NCBI GenBank assembly: GCA_964057225.1
Contig: OZ059895.1
Coordinates: 8,246,001-8,310,000 of the forward strand
Direction: 5' to 3'
Length of the DNA stretch: 64,000 nucleotides
Source: Auanema rhodensis
Taxonomy: Eukaryota; Nematoda; Chromadorea; Rhabditida; Rhabditidae
In this document: piece by piece, positions 21,382-34,754 of the stretch
How the letters are laid out: the number at the start of each line of letters is the position of its first letter
Numbering within the stretch: the stretch's first letter is position 1
Position numbers and translations under genes: made by a program
Notes under the pieces: model-generated
Database searches by the model: none
The model's input: only the letters and a program-made list of their open reading frames with translations
What the model was told of the DNA's origin: nothing

Positions 21382-24300
21382 AAGGAGAGTATTAAACAAG
21401 TAATGTGTTATTGGACCGGAAGGTTGGATATGCTGACGTAAGCTAAGAAACATAATGCAATCTGAAAGAAAAGAAAAAATATTTTGAAATATAGCTAGCG
21501 AACGTGAAACATTTTCTGGACAATGGTCGAATGAAAAAGACGACGACATAAGAAACAACGATGATGATGCAAAGTGTAATGCGTCAATTGATAGACAGCT
21601 CAATAAAACAAACAGCCTCAGCAAAAAAAAAATTAAAACAGAGAAAATAAAGTAGATTAGGAAGAATTGAGATGAAACGACGAAAACTAAAAGAGGAGGA
21701 GCTTAGATAATTTGAAAACAAAACAATAACAATTTATGGCTACTCAAAATACAGTTTTATGAAAGTTATCTGATTGTATATCAGATAATGACATAACAGT
21801 TTGCATTACGATAAATATATAATAATTGATTAGATATCCTTGTGTGGTAAGGTTAAATATCGCTATTTCGAATGAATTGAATACGTTTGACCGTTTATCT
21901 TGTTGAAACACATGGCTGGAGCGAAAGAAAAGAAGACAAGAAGAGAGCAATTAGATCATTTGAGGCGTATGGTGTTACCCTAGTTTGTACACACTTCTGG
22001 TGGTCAGAAGTAGTAAGTAATGATTACAGGAACAGATGCTTGTCTAGCAGATATTCTTATGATAATATTACAGAGATAGAAATAGTTCTGCTTACAATCT
22101 TATAAACAATTTATGAACGAGAAAACAGAACTCTAGAATGACAGAGAGATCAGGCAGGCATATGTTTATGAATTGGTTAGAAATTAGCCAATCATACAAT
22201 CATTTTAACGACTAACTATTGACGTTTTTGAGATGATTAAAGCGTTTTCTACACACGATTGCTCTGGAAAGTGCTTTGGTTATGTCGAGAAGAATACCAA
22301 ATGATGTCTTATCAGGAGCGAAGAGCAGCTAGCAACACATGAAACAGGACAACCTAAAGCGTTTAGCAATCATACTGCCCATCCATCTCCAGGTTTGACG
22401 TGTATCAACCGGAGTGAGTGAACATGGGAAATCGAAAACTGTTACATAGATAGAGATATAGCCAAATGATATAGATTGATAGAGAGTGAGAGAGAGAGCA
22501 CGAGGAGAAGGTAATGATAAAGGCTGGTAAAGAGAGAAGATAGATGGTGGGAGGGGTTGATGAAGTGATAACCATTACCAAAAGCCAATAATACTGAATT
22601 CTCCTCAAATTTTGTTATCATCCGCACCCGTATAAAGAATATTATGTAGGCTAGTAGAATTGGAGTATGATTACGAATAGTAAATCAAATAAATGAAGAA
22701 CAAAAGAAATTGATAGAAGGAAATGAGTTTGGCATGACAACAAACTATGTATTGAAGGATTGACTTGATAGCCATTTATAATATTGACGACATTTAGGAT
22801 CATCGATAAGGTCGTTCCCAAATTCATACTATCAAAACTATGCCGAATAGCAGGAGCATAGCACATAACGACAGGGATAGAGAGAGGTCATATTCAAGTA
22901 CATTGCCTGTTAACCACTATTGCTCGATGTCATTCATTCTGTATAGTAACATTTTTTTCTTCTTTCTATTAAATATGTATAATACGCCTCAGTTTTATCA
23001 GATTCAAGGTAATCATTAACAACATTGTCATTGAAAGCCGTATGTGACAATCACTGTACACCGAAGAATGTTCACGTTCACCTGTTTAGATGAAATAATT
23101 TGTATCGAAATTCGAAATAACTGCAAAGAGCTGAAAGGAAAAACCTATCAAAGCTACTGTTCACTCGATGAGCGGCAATATACGAAAGAAACGGCAAGAA
23201 AATCGGCACGACCGATTTGCTTGTCACATACAGGTGAATAGGATGGAAGCCTAAAGAAGGTGAAAGAAATTGAGAGAATGCAATTCGCGCTGTGGCTAGA
23301 CTTTCACCATCCCACACCATCAGAAGTTAGCGGGGGACAACGAAGAATCGAGAAGATTCGTAGACGAGGTCAACGAGTGGATTGTAAAAGAACATCTAGA
23401 ATCTGTTAAAAAAACAAAAATGCGAAGAAATTGTTCATAAGATTTCTTAACTAAAGCAGCATCAGTATCTTACATCTCTTATGCATTTTGGCAAGAGACA
23501 GACATATTTTAAAATTTTTCACAGAAAATCGAAACCAAAAAACGAGAAGGAAGAAAAGAAATGAGCAAACAAAGAAAGTCAAAGAAGGTCTTTGAACGTA
23601 ACGCATTGGAATTCAATGCTCTAGCCAGAGCAATATACTAACTCCGAGGGACACTCAATAAATGAGATATGTGACTGGTTCAAGTCTATTCCATAGTTTT
23701 GACTACCAAACTTTTTAGTCTAGAATTTTTATTTTTGTTCTGAACTGTTCTCCTCTATTTGAGAATGTGACTTATATAAAAATAGTGAATATAAGCGAAT
23801 CACCCAGATTAGACCGAAAAGCATTCAGCTAATTTTCTTTTGGACGCTGGAAAATATAAAAAAACCGAACGGGCGTAATAGATGATATGTAGATAAAATT
23901 CCTAAGGGAAAGATGAATGTTTTAACTAAATATGTTCAAACCTGACGAAGGAGAAAGACACAAAAGTTGTTTGATTCACAGATGTTTTTTTCTTTTTTGA
24001 CGTCGACATCACCAAATGTAGATGATTTACTGACCGCACAATCAGAAACAATTTTTCCCGAAAACTTCTCAACAATTCTATCGGAAGATGAATACAGACG
24101 TGCATTTATACTGATGAGAAAAGAATGAAGGATAAAGGGAAACGAAATAAATGATGCAAAAACGTTCCGTGTCATAGCTTGGGAAATAGCATGTGTTAAG
24201 ATAAAGCAAAAGAAGCTTCGCGATCAAATCGGAACTGACGATATAACGAAAAGAAATGAGCAGATTGTTATTCAATTTGAGAATTGGGCAAGTGCTTATT

Positions 24301-25184
24301 CACACACAACTCCAGACTCATTAATTTAACCTTCAAATCAACTGATGTCAACTTGACACAGTGAAATGTGAAAGCGATGTTAACGGAATAAACCGATATT
24401 ATGAGTTTAGATTAAAAAGTTGGATCTAAAACATGAGAAGATGGCTGCAGTGGAAGCAGATGCAACGTGGACCGTTAGATCAGGCTTCTCGAAACAAGAG
24501 TTTTGCGATATGTTTCGATAAACCAATGCTGTTGTAATCCGAAAGAAAACCAATCAAGACGGAAAAGAGGCGAAAAACTCTAGGAAAGCTAGAACCGAAG
24601 AAGAAACAAATGCAGTTTCTATTCACAGAAAATAGTTGAACTATCTCAGCATAAAACAACTGACGCTCTAACTTTCTAGAATATATGACCTTCCACACAT
24701 GCAATAAGCAATAGCTATTTCAGATAGCTTTCGTTCATATTTTCAAAATTGATTATACTGTTCAGAATTGGAGATCAATTATAAGCCTTGGAAAACGTTT
24801 GATGAAGAAATATATACAATAAAAAAAGATGATACATATAATAAAAAATTAAAAAAGAATGAAATAATAAAAGCTCTCGAGCTGAACTAACCTGACAACG
24901 CTTAACTGTTTTCTATACTTTTGATCGCTTAAATATTTCCATAAAATGAAATTAAAGCAATATAAGAAAAGATTTGCGGTAGATAATCTGATGCAACTAA
25001 TTCCTCAAAATCTAAATTATAAGAAAAAAAAGAAATATTTATTTGACTTGTGTAATCACCAGTTAAGACTAGAAAGAAAAAATATTGTACTAAAACTACA
25101 TGCTACGACTGAATTCAAAAACAGTGTCTATTTTGAACATACGAAAGGGATTTGTAGGGCAAGACGTATTGTTTTCATATTGAT
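16557..25184. other. Long purine-rich region without a supported gene
   Basis: About 8.6 kb between the bZIP gene's 5' acceptor and the end of iPGM. The plus strand is strikingly rich in A and G over much of it. ORFs up to about 120 codons exist (for example minus 21624-21262) but are low-complexity or show no family pattern. It may be promoter plus a 5' noncoding intron of the bZIP gene. Confidence 0.5.
21325..21378. repeat. (GA)n microsatellite
   Basis: GA dinucleotide run with one AAA interruption, in the purine-rich region. Confidence 0.9.
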
Positions 25185-27806
25185 TTAAACCCTTTCAACA
25201 ATTGGAACTCCAGACATTTCTGCTGGTACAGGTAAACCCATGATGTAGAGAACAGTAGGTGCAACGTCACAGAGGGCTGGAGGACGTCCAGGAGCCTAAA
25301 ATTTTAAAATAATTTTTATCTTCAGATATTCATTCAATATTACATCCTTGAAGCGGAACTTGTCACTGCTGCAAGTGAAAGGAACGGGATAGCAGGTGTG
25401 AGCTGTATGCTTTCCACCATCAGGAGCTTTCATTTTCTCGGCGTTTCCATGGTCAGCAGTAACCATAAGGATATATCCTAAACAGAAACCGTAAACCTAG
25501 AACTTAGAACGAATTCCAACCATTTTCTTTGCATGCGGCATACATTCTTCCAATGGCTACATCAGTAGCTTCACAAGCTTTTACTGCAGCTTCGTATACC
25601 TAGAAAATGAGTAATTTAAGATTTTTAAAAAAGACTATTCAGCTTACTCCAGTGTGTCCAACCATGTCAGGAGGAGCAAAATTGCACATAATGAAAGGAT
25701 GCTTCTTAGCAACAATTTGTTCTATCATTTTATCTGCTACTCCTGCAGCAGACATTTCAGGCATTAAATCATAAGTAGCAACCTGAAATATAACATCTAA
25801 TTAGTAATTATTTGTCATATTTGATATAAAATAAATATATTTAAAAACTGAAGCAAGAAAACTGTTAAGCTTCTATTATCTCTAATGTAAATAAGTAAAA
25901 TCAAAATAATTACCTTAGGACTTGGAACCATGCAACGCTCTTCATTCTCAAACTGAGCTTCAACACCTCCATTGAAGAAGAAAGTTACATGAGCATATTT
26001 CTCAGTCTCAGCGCAGTGATATTGAGTGACTCCCTAAAGGATTAGGTTTTTCAATTAATATTTAATCATTTCAGTTTATCAATAAAATAATGTATGGAAG
26101 GCTCATACTAATATAAAACTTTTCTTACTTGTGTGGCTAACCATTCTGCCAAAACATTTTTGTTGCTATTAGGTGGGAACAACGAGCGGAAAGGGAACTC
26201 GGCTTTGTATTGAGTCATACCTTGAAGAAAAATAGTAGTTTCTATTTTAAGTTTCACACTTACCGAAAACTTCAACATTCTTTGGATGGGGTAATTTAGA
26301 ATTGCAATCTTTGTATCGCTCCATTCCCATAACCTATTAAAAATAAATTACTATGTTTATGCTTAAAAAATATACTTCAGAAATTTCGCGCATGCGATCA
26401 GCACGGTAATCGAAGAAAATCAAAGTGTCGTTGTCTTGAACTCGTCTCTCGGATCCACCGATGATAATTGGGGTTAAGAACTCATCTGTTTGTCCTTCAG
26501 CATAACGAGCTTTAACTTTTTCTACGAGCTAAAACATTAGGATAGCCATGAAAAACTTTAAAATAAAATTTACATTAGCTTCAGTACAATCCTCTCCAAC
26601 TCCGCCAATCATTCCTTCGTAAGCAACACATATTCTTTCCCATCTCTTATCACGATCCATAGCATAATATCTTTAATTATTGGTGTATAAGCAATGTTTC
26701 TCATGATTTTAATTTACCTTCCTACAACTGTAGCTAACTTTCCATAACCTTGCTGAGCGAAAAAGTCCAAAACATTTTGTACAAAACCGACCCCACTGGT
26801 AGGAGATGTATCACGACCATCACCATAAAAGTGAAGATAACACTCAGGAACTCCGAGCTCCTTGATAGCTTTCAACAAAGCAAACAAATGCTCTATAAGA
26901 AATTGTTTTTTTCTTGTGGTGAAAGAAAAGTACGGAAAAAAATTAAAAATAATGAAGCAAAACAGATCAGCTATAGCATTTTGTGGAAAAAAACATAAAA
27001 GATCATAAACATACCAATATGAGAATGAACTCCACCATCGGAAACAAGTCCTGCTAAATGAATTCGGTTGTTAAGAGACTTGGCACGTTCACAGGCAGCA
27101 ATAAGAGTCTCGTTTTTGACCTGAAAAAATAACGCTTATGAGATTTCAAACTACATCGTAGTTTTAAATTGACTAATAGATATTATTTATAAAAACAAGT
27201 TAATATAAAAGGCTTACTAACCAATGTATTGTTCTTCACAGACAAGTTGATTCTTACAATATCTTGGTATACCGGACGTCCAGCTCCAATGTTTAAGTGA
27301 CCAACCTATAGTATCACGTAAATTATTGTAATTTCTAAACTGAATATCTCTACCTCGGAATTGCCCATAAGTCCCTCTGGAAGACCAACATGTAGACCGT
27401 GAGCCTCGATAGCGCTCGAATTCTCTGCAACGAGTTGACTACGTTAAGCCGCAACCGACACATACAGAGAAAACCGGTATGGTTTGGCTCATTCTACTAT
27501 CCGTTCTGTTAATTCAACATAAGTTGCACCACTCAACTATTCGAAAAGTTACAAACGATATCAAACAGACTTCAATTTTAAAAATACGCTCACAAACTAT
27601 GCTCACTTTATAATATTCAAATTTAAATTCCGGGAAAACTTTCTGTTTATTTAGTTGTTTTAACTTAAACTCAAACCTTTAATCAAGCTATCCATAACAG
27701 GAGTGTTAGCAGCCATAATAGCGTTTCCATATTCTTCTTTAGTCAATCCCCAACCGTCAATCACAACAAGACAAACTTTGTTTTCCATCTTGTCGTTGTT
27801 AGCCAT
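25185..27806 (-). CDS. ipgm-1: 2,3-bisphosphoglycerate-independent phosphoglycerate mutase
   Basis: Cytosolic glycolytic and gluconeogenic enzyme that interconverts 3- and 2-phosphoglycerate through a phosphoserine and two metal ions. Vertebrates lack this form. Fourteen exons: 27806-27677, 27424-27354, 27305-27222, 27120-27015, 26892-26718, 26670-26574, 26528-26376, 26333-26264, 26220-26129, 26033-25914, 25782-25648, 25599-25521, 25477-25344, 25295-25185. They give 518 residues, the family's usual length. Visible motifs are VVIDGWG with metal ligand Asp17, MGNSEVGH with catalytic Ser66, DGGVHSH, DGRDTSP, the Arg-rich [35 protein letters not shown] at 444-453, and HTAHT at 461-465. All active-site residues I know are present, so it should be active. 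The start follows an acceptor by 34 bases. No longer N-terminal isoform was found upstream. Confidence 0.97.
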
Positions 27807-27840
27807 TTTTTATTGGAAGTGCAAGTTGGAACCTTGTATG

Positions 27841-27852
27841 CTGCAAATATTA
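27841..27852 (-). promoter_or_regulatory. Probable trans-splice acceptor of iPGM
   Basis: On the minus strand a TATTTGCAG acceptor ends 34 bases before the ATG. This fits spliced-leader addition, or a cis acceptor from an upstream noncoding exon. Confidence 0.5.
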
Positions 27853-30073
27853 ATGAGAACTTTTATCTTTTAGTACAATACAAGTATAAGAGCTTTTTCA
27901 AATAACTAAAAAGCAAATATAAATAATATAAATAATAATAAACACGGAAGTAGGTTTATGAACTTTTATATTTCGTTAAGAATAACTTATATTGAGAAAC
28001 AACCCCCCGCATGGTTTGTTTTTTTTTTGAAAAATGAAACTTAGTTGCAGTTGTCATGTCGTTCTACACTAAACAGGAAAGCGTATAATTAATTAAATCC
28101 TATTTACTAATTTTAGATAATAAAAATTGTAAATAAACATCATTTGAAAAAACATGCATGAATTTACCCCCTATCAATACAGCCCTCATCAACTTTGTTG
28201 TTATCGTCAACATAACCATTATTCGACGTTGCATCGATAAGACAACAATTTATTTGAAGATTGTTTGTTGCATGACGTACCTGCACGCACAGCAAAAATG
28301 AACACAAAAAAAAGACATATTCACACAGACAACTATACCTCCCAACAACCAACTACAACCAGAAAACTATCGTCAACATGTTGAATCCCAGAGCGAAGAA
28401 CAGATACAGAAACAAGAGACCATGAAAAATTAAAGAGAGGTGCAGATGAAAAAGAGCAGAAGAAACTGGGCAAAATAGAAAACAAAACGCAACACCTATG
28501 AAACAAATATGCAAGTATATATATGCAAACATCTAAACAAGCACACGCTCGAGCTGCCATGAGCACTAAAACTATGAAAAAAAGCAGATATTGCGAATTT
28601 GACTTGACGAAGCAACATTCGTTGTTTGATCAGTTGAATAAGATACTTCTCAGAAGATCGACGACAAAACTACAAAAAAACAAATTCTCCAAAAACTATA
28701 CATGGATTAACAGAAGGGAAAACCATATAACCATTGGTAAAACATATAACCAACTAAACAGATATCGATCATGCGAAGAACAACGACAAACATTGACAAC
28801 TTCTATTAAAATATTGCCGTTCTTGATCACGTTATTCGTTAGACGGTCGATCGCCTTAATTCGATGTGCCGTCCGTCAGTGACAGGATACTTAAAAGTGA
28901 GAGACGTAGAGAAATATAATAAGAAAAAGCCATGAAAACAGACGTTGCACACATTATCTTTCTTTTCTTTTTGTAGTCTTTTAAAGAACTTTGCTTTCCT
29001 TTAATCCTGATTCATCAATATACAATTATAATATATGCATTTATGTTATTTAACTACTTTTTACATCACAGAAGATAATGAAAACTGAAAATGAGAACAG
29101 CAGAGCAAAAAAAAGCCGGCAGCAGTAGTGGTCGTAGGGCTGCTGCATTGCCAGAGATTGCGATCAATGGCTCGCCACTCAGTCAGTTGACGTGCAGTTT
29201 TGAAGAATTCGAACCTTTCCCTCAGTCATCTCCCTTAGCTCCGAGCATAGCACAAAATAAGTTGTTGAATATGACCAAATCAGTTTCACAAACTACATAA
29301 TTGCTTTATTACCACTGCCCCCATTAAAATAAGAATCAAATGATCATCAGAAAGCTAAAAATGTACATGAAAGGAACACGGCCTGCCGAGAACATTCGAA
29401 TTTGAAACCCCTTAACACAGCTGATACCGAATGTAAGAAATCACAACGTCAGGCAGCTTCGCCAAATCAATAAAACATTATCACACTGAATTCTTTATTC
29501 TTAGACAGAAACAAAATAGGATGACTCATTACATACTATTTACAGTCTTCTTTAGAAGAATTGAAACACCTATTTCAAAAATAATCGATGCCGATGACCA
29601 ATAATGAAGCGATCAAACGACCAAGATGTAGCGAAAGAGCTTTCATTCTTAGAAAATCAGTTACTTGTACCTATATACGCAAGTGCGCTACACCATGGAT
29701 CGTAATAATTTGTGTATGTGATGAGTAAGAAATACATCTAATCAATAGCAAGCAAAATACCAATAAAAGAGTATTGAAGGCAATTGCAGGCGGGTCGGGG
29801 TCGGCGAAACGGACCCGTTCCCTGACTATGTCAGAAAGGAGGACGAGTAAAACGCAGCGCAGCGGACCATCATCGAAAAACCAGACGCAACCGAGAAAAC
29901 CTAGAAGGGGCTGAATACAAGAAAAGACCTTCAGAATCACAGTGACTAAGGGGTGGGATCGGACCCAGGTCGAAAAAAGCGACTGGAAAATGAAACTTCG
30001 GTGAAAAACATGCCTCTTATATAAAAAATGAGGGAATACACACATATGAACACAGACAATAAGGTATTCTTCT
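27853..30073. other. Spacer between iPGM and the AN1 zinc-finger gene
   Basis: About 2.2 kb. The only part that looks protein-like is the plus-strand frame at 29091-29300, listed separately. The rest shows no recognisable feature. Confidence 0.5.
29091..29300 (+). CDS. Possible small protein or orphan exon, unrecognised
   Basis: A 69-codon open frame (ATG to TAA) that is richer in G and C than its surroundings and has protein-like composition, with Ser/Gly/Arg first and a Phe/Glu/Pro stretch (FEEFEPFPQSSPLAPS) later. A TTTTTACATCACAG acceptor-like site ends 20 bases upstream, with an out-of-frame ATG in between. I see no known domain, signal peptide or membrane helix. It is on the opposite strand to both neighbours. 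It may be a short gene, an exon of an unseen gene, or chance. Confidence 0.25.
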   Translation: MRTAEQKKAGSSSGRRAAALPEIAINGSPLSQLTCSFEEFEPFPQSSPLAPSIAQNKLLNMTKSVSQTT

Positions 30074-30813
30074 TCAGATCCGTTGGATTTTATCCGAAAC
30101 AACCACGGGGTTGTTCTTGCGAATCTCTTCACGCTCCATTGTTTTATAATCGAAAGAACAATTATGAGCTTTATCATAGCGATGATCACCGCAATAAAGG
30201 CCACCACAACGACAAGTGAAACCTAAAATATCAAATACATTAAAGGAACACGCATACACGAACGTACCCGTCAAACCGACTCGTTTTTTACACATATGGC
30301 AACGATTAGCTTTCTTCACCGGGACAGGAACATCAGTTGAGACAACAGGACTCTCTGCAGTTGGTTTCCCGCTGAAATAAACGAAACGTAAAAATCTTGT
30401 AATAAAAGTTTTAAAACATTAATAACCAAAAAACCTACCAGGATTCGGGTTCTGTTGAAGCAATTGCTTCTGCACTTTCCAACTTTGCAGTAACATCTGA
30501 ATTGGATAGAGCAGCCTGAGCACATGTCTGAGCAGGTTCAGAAACCGTGGAGGAGGAGGATGAGGACGATGATGATGATGACGATGAAGAAGATGAAGCA
30601 GCCATTGGCACAGCGACAGGTACTAGAAAAAAAATATTTTAAACGATAAATTAATACTAACTAACCAGTAGGAGATAAACGTGCGGTATCTTGCTTACGC
30701 TTAATATTATCCTTGAAACATTTCGAACAAAGACCCTCAGTAGCACTGGAACCGAAGAATCCGCACCCACCGCGGCAAAGAGATGTTGTAGACGGTTGCT
30801 GTTGATTTTCCAT
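30074..30813 (-). CDS. A20/AN1 zinc-finger protein (ZFAND5/6-like)
   Basis: Ubiquitin-binding stress protein that in animals helps proteasomal turnover. Exons 30813-30666, 30622-30439, 30371-30268 and 30222-30074 give 194 residues, within the family's 170-230. The A20 finger spans about 13-34 with its four cysteines (LCRGGCGFF ... LCSKCF). A run of about 15 serines and a poorly conserved linker follow. The C-terminal AN1 finger (about 131-171) has [18 protein letters not shown], then YCGDHRY and HNCSFDY, so every zinc ligand is present. It ends DKIQRI, close to the NPVVVAEKIQRI end of family members. Only 10 bases separate an acceptor (30824-30825 on the reverse strand) from the ATG. The longer frame read across the last intron on this strand is an artefact. 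Confidence 0.95.
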
Positions 30814-33800
30814 TAATGAGCTGCTAAAATCAATGAAGTTACAAGCATCAGACAACGAGCAATACAAAAATATTTTAAAAAATCGATCGAGTAAAAATTA
30901 CAACAAAGTTTCTTGCCCTCTATGAGGGTGTCTGGAACAAGGAATATAGAATACGAACAACAAGAAGGACGACAAGTAATTTGGGCGGAGTACACTGTTA
31001 GAAGAGCGCGTGACAATGCGAATGTTCACTGGCAGTGACGTCGCTTGACGAAAGATATGAGGAAACTGAATCCCCAGAACAAAATTAAAGCAAAAATCAA
31101 GAGAAAATGTACCACACTTCAACATACACGGAAATGAGTGAAATGGCTTAAGAAAATCTGTCAGCTTCCTTCGTTCAAAGCTGCATTGATATCGACCGGC
31201 TAAGTTGAGACGTTGTAAACAACTACTTCGTCATAATGAAGAAATTTCGCCACAAAGAGCAAGTTACACAAAATGAGAAACCAGCGAGAAAGGCCTTAAA
31301 AGTAAAGAACTAAGGTTGTACAGCCATTTTGTCGGCTGGAGTCACAGGACCTTGCGCTCAAAGCGAAACGTAACCTGTCTGCTATACGCGTCGCGTCCGC
31401 TCGCTGCATAGTCACAACAGCCAGCCGGCAGACATACGATCGATACGCTGCGCATACAAAGCACAACGCATCAATATGTGGAAGCAAAAGTACGAGAACA
31501 ACATAACGAACTATATACTAAATAAGCTATTTGAGAATAAAATGAAATTATTCATGAAATATTCGATGGTGATTGGTTTGCGTTGGTGTAATAAGAAAAT
31601 CTATTAGGAAACCGTTAAAAAAAACGGACGAATAAGGTGAATAATTATAGAAGCTAATAACAGGATATAAGAAAAAAATTTCTAGTTGTGATAAGAAAAA
31701 AGTCGAAGAGTATCTAAATATATAGTCATGTATGTTGTGAGTGTGGCTGATCAGAAAATAGCACACCAAAGAGCGAACCTAAACACAAAAACAATCGTGT
31801 ATCAAAACAACTTTGGACATGAAAAATTCTAGAAACCCTTCCCAAAAATGGGAATCATAATCAAAGAATAGTGGTGATAGTAGAAAAAGGAATAAGCATG
31901 AGAGTAGCAGGTAACACGACAGAAACGACAAGTGAAATGAAATGAAATAGACAAAGGGAGTAAAGATCACATGATCTAAGAACATACTTGTTAAATATGC
32001 ACTGAGGCTAGATGAACTCACATACCACAACGAACAGACACAGTCAAATGAATATCTACGGACGCCTGATAGATCTGAGAGCAAATGCACTTTACGAACA
32101 TCAGATGACGGGCAAGTGCAATGCGCTCAATACAACCCGGAAAACGCTTCAAACTTTCAGAATTTGATTGGGCACACCTTTATAAGACTATTCTGATAAG
32201 ACTAAATACAATATATGAGGAAATTTCCAGAAGAACACGAATCAACATCCGCGGTTGAACACTTCCTTTCCAAACACAACCAAATCTCTACGTGGTGGAG
32301 GATGACAATTAAAGGTCGGGGCGAGAAGCAGACAACCAGATACTGTATCAATAGAGCGCACATTCAAAAACTGAACAAACAGCTAGAGCAGGAGAACCTA
32401 TAGTGAATCAACTTGCATATATACGCACACAAAACAGAGCGAAAGGGTAACAAAGTAATGTTTGAGAGAACATTATTCTGTTTGGAGCGCCAGAATACGG
32501 CGCAGACGTCGAACAACAGAACTTGGCGATGCACATGGAGGATACAGAATACTCTGAATTACTGACGACGGAGCAAATAAAAGCGGAAAAGTTCAACGTT
32601 TGTTGTTTTTGATATCTGCTCAGTATCAACCTGATATACATATCATTGTATCTTCGTTTTCCTACAGTGGCGCTGTCGTTGACGACAACAGCGTTGCCGC
32701 CCAACACCCCGAGGGCATCACGTCATAACAGCTAGGGCAAAAACGAAAAACAACTAGACGACGAACGCACATCAAGATGAATGTTATCGACGAACAGAGT
32801 ATATGTTCTAGAGATAGTGCAAGTAACCTAAAAAGTAGTAAAATAAAAACTACGGACTAGAGGGAGAAAAGACTATGCGAGAAGCATCAGGAAACATCTT
32901 GACATCGAACGAAAGAGAGAACTGAGGGGGTAGTACACTGCATAGGAGCTACAACACCCAAGACAACCAGGAAAGGGAAATGCTTGGTGGGAGGAGTCTA
33001 GAGTATATGTTTTGGTAGACTGAAGCACAAGGACTACTGCGGCACGCCACGAACACATCGATCATGTGACGTTGGTCCTAATAATCGAAGATATGTGGAC
33101 CCGAGAACAAGTTCAAAGACTAGTGTTAGAATTAAATACGGATCGAAAGAGGACGCAATGAGATCTGAGAGTGCAAAAGTAGAACTTTCGAAGAGTAAGT
33201 AGATAGAATCAGGGTATGAAACAAAAGCAAACTATAGATATAGATGAGAGAGTATGAGAGGAACACACGGTAACGGCTGATCTTGTGAACGCTGAACAAA
33301 CAGGCTGTGATACGCTCGCATGTATGTTGGGGGAGAAATGGGAAAAAGAAAGTATGGATGTAAGAGAGATATCAGATAGTTAGAGAAATGAGCCCTCTGG
33401 TAACGTGTGCATAGATAAAGAATTTACAGTCGTAATATTATAACCGCTACGTGCCTGAAGCATGGAACAAAAAATCTTGTTGACAATAAAATCATATGCA
33501 TTCGCAGAATATGGATCTATTATACCCATCAAAGGCTATATATAGTCAAGACTTAAGATCATGTTAGATACGAAAGAAGGTCGTTGCGTCATGCCAATGA
33601 TATCGTCGTTCCCAACGGCAGTGACAACAAGTTCGTCGGTTCAAAAAGGTTCTACACTAAAATGCCAATAGCAGTTAAATGTTCCTAGACAACCCATATT
33701 ATCACTAAATCAATTAGAGCAAAGAACTATCGCCTCTAACTGTTAATCCCGAAGAAATCGCGTGCCAAAATAGGATTATGGAATAAGCATCGAAACCACA

Positions 33801-34699
33801 TCGAAACTATAGTTCTAGTCTCTCCCATTCGTCGATTCGAATATAAAAAGCAAAATCAAGGTAGAAAGCGAAATAAATAGAGAATAGGAGAGACTTGGTA
33901 AAGCAATTGCTGACGGCATTGCATAGAATTCCATAGACAATAATTCTGAGTGAGACGCGTTAGAAATGGCACCGATGAAAACGAAGTAAATGTCAATAAT
34001 GCGTATGCGAAATGGAAAATATGAGGAAAATGTTTGATTGGAGTCAATTTCACACGTCCCACTAAGCAATCGATATTTTCTTTTAAAAGTACATTCAGTA
34101 ATGAGAAATTACGTTAATATTGTAAACGTTCACAAGCACTGACTCAGAGCGAAATTCATAATCCGGAAGTGAAAATGTCACTAAATCATAATCATAGAAG
34201 CATGACGTACCCCCGCAAAAAGAAGAAAAATATAAAAATGTTGACGATGAAAATAAAATGTAAAAGAGAAAACATAGAGTACTCTACCACTACTTTCTTC
34301 CTGTTAATGAGGGTACAGATATGATGTTTGGAAAAAAAAAGTTCAACTATGCTGTTGAATATGTTGATTAAGAATAAAAGAAGAGAATGCAAAAGCACCG
34401 AAAAGAGGAACTACGACACAGGAAGAGATTGAGCTTCTCTCGTTTAGCCGGCGAGAAATCGAAATAGTTTAAACAGACCGGAGAGCACTATGACCTGAGT
34501 GAACTGGGCTAACCGCTGGGCGGAGCTTGGAGCGGGAGAAAGGTAAAGATACGGAATGGGAGGAGCTCACCGGCAAAATAGAATCAGATTAGAGTATACA
34601 GAGGAAAAAGTGAGAGAAGCAGAGTGAAAGAGAAAAAACGACGAAGTAGAAAGATAGGAAGGAATATATATACCTAAGTGTAGACAAGAGATATATCAA

Positions 34700-34702
<3 letters not shown>

Positions 34703-34750
<48 letters not shown>
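34703..34750. repeat. (GA)n microsatellite
   Basis: Uninterrupted GA dinucleotide run of about 48 bases in the gene-poor region. Confidence 0.95.

Positions 34751-34754
<4 letters not shown>

Noticed and set aside
19534-21624. Several overlapping 80-120-codon minus frames (19.5-21.6 kb)
   Set aside because: They are Ser/Leu/Phe-rich translations of the pyrimidine-rich strand and of the (GA)n tract. No family match.
28523-28882. 119-codon plus-strand frame upstream of iPGM
   Set aside because: No homology pattern, no exon-like composition and no acceptor or donor context. Likely chance in A-rich DNA.
29671-30207. 178-codon minus-strand open frame, the longest in the window
   Set aside because: It starts inside the last AN1 zinc-finger exon in a wrong frame and continues past that gene's stop. 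The AN1 frame is clearly the coding one, so this is a shadow.
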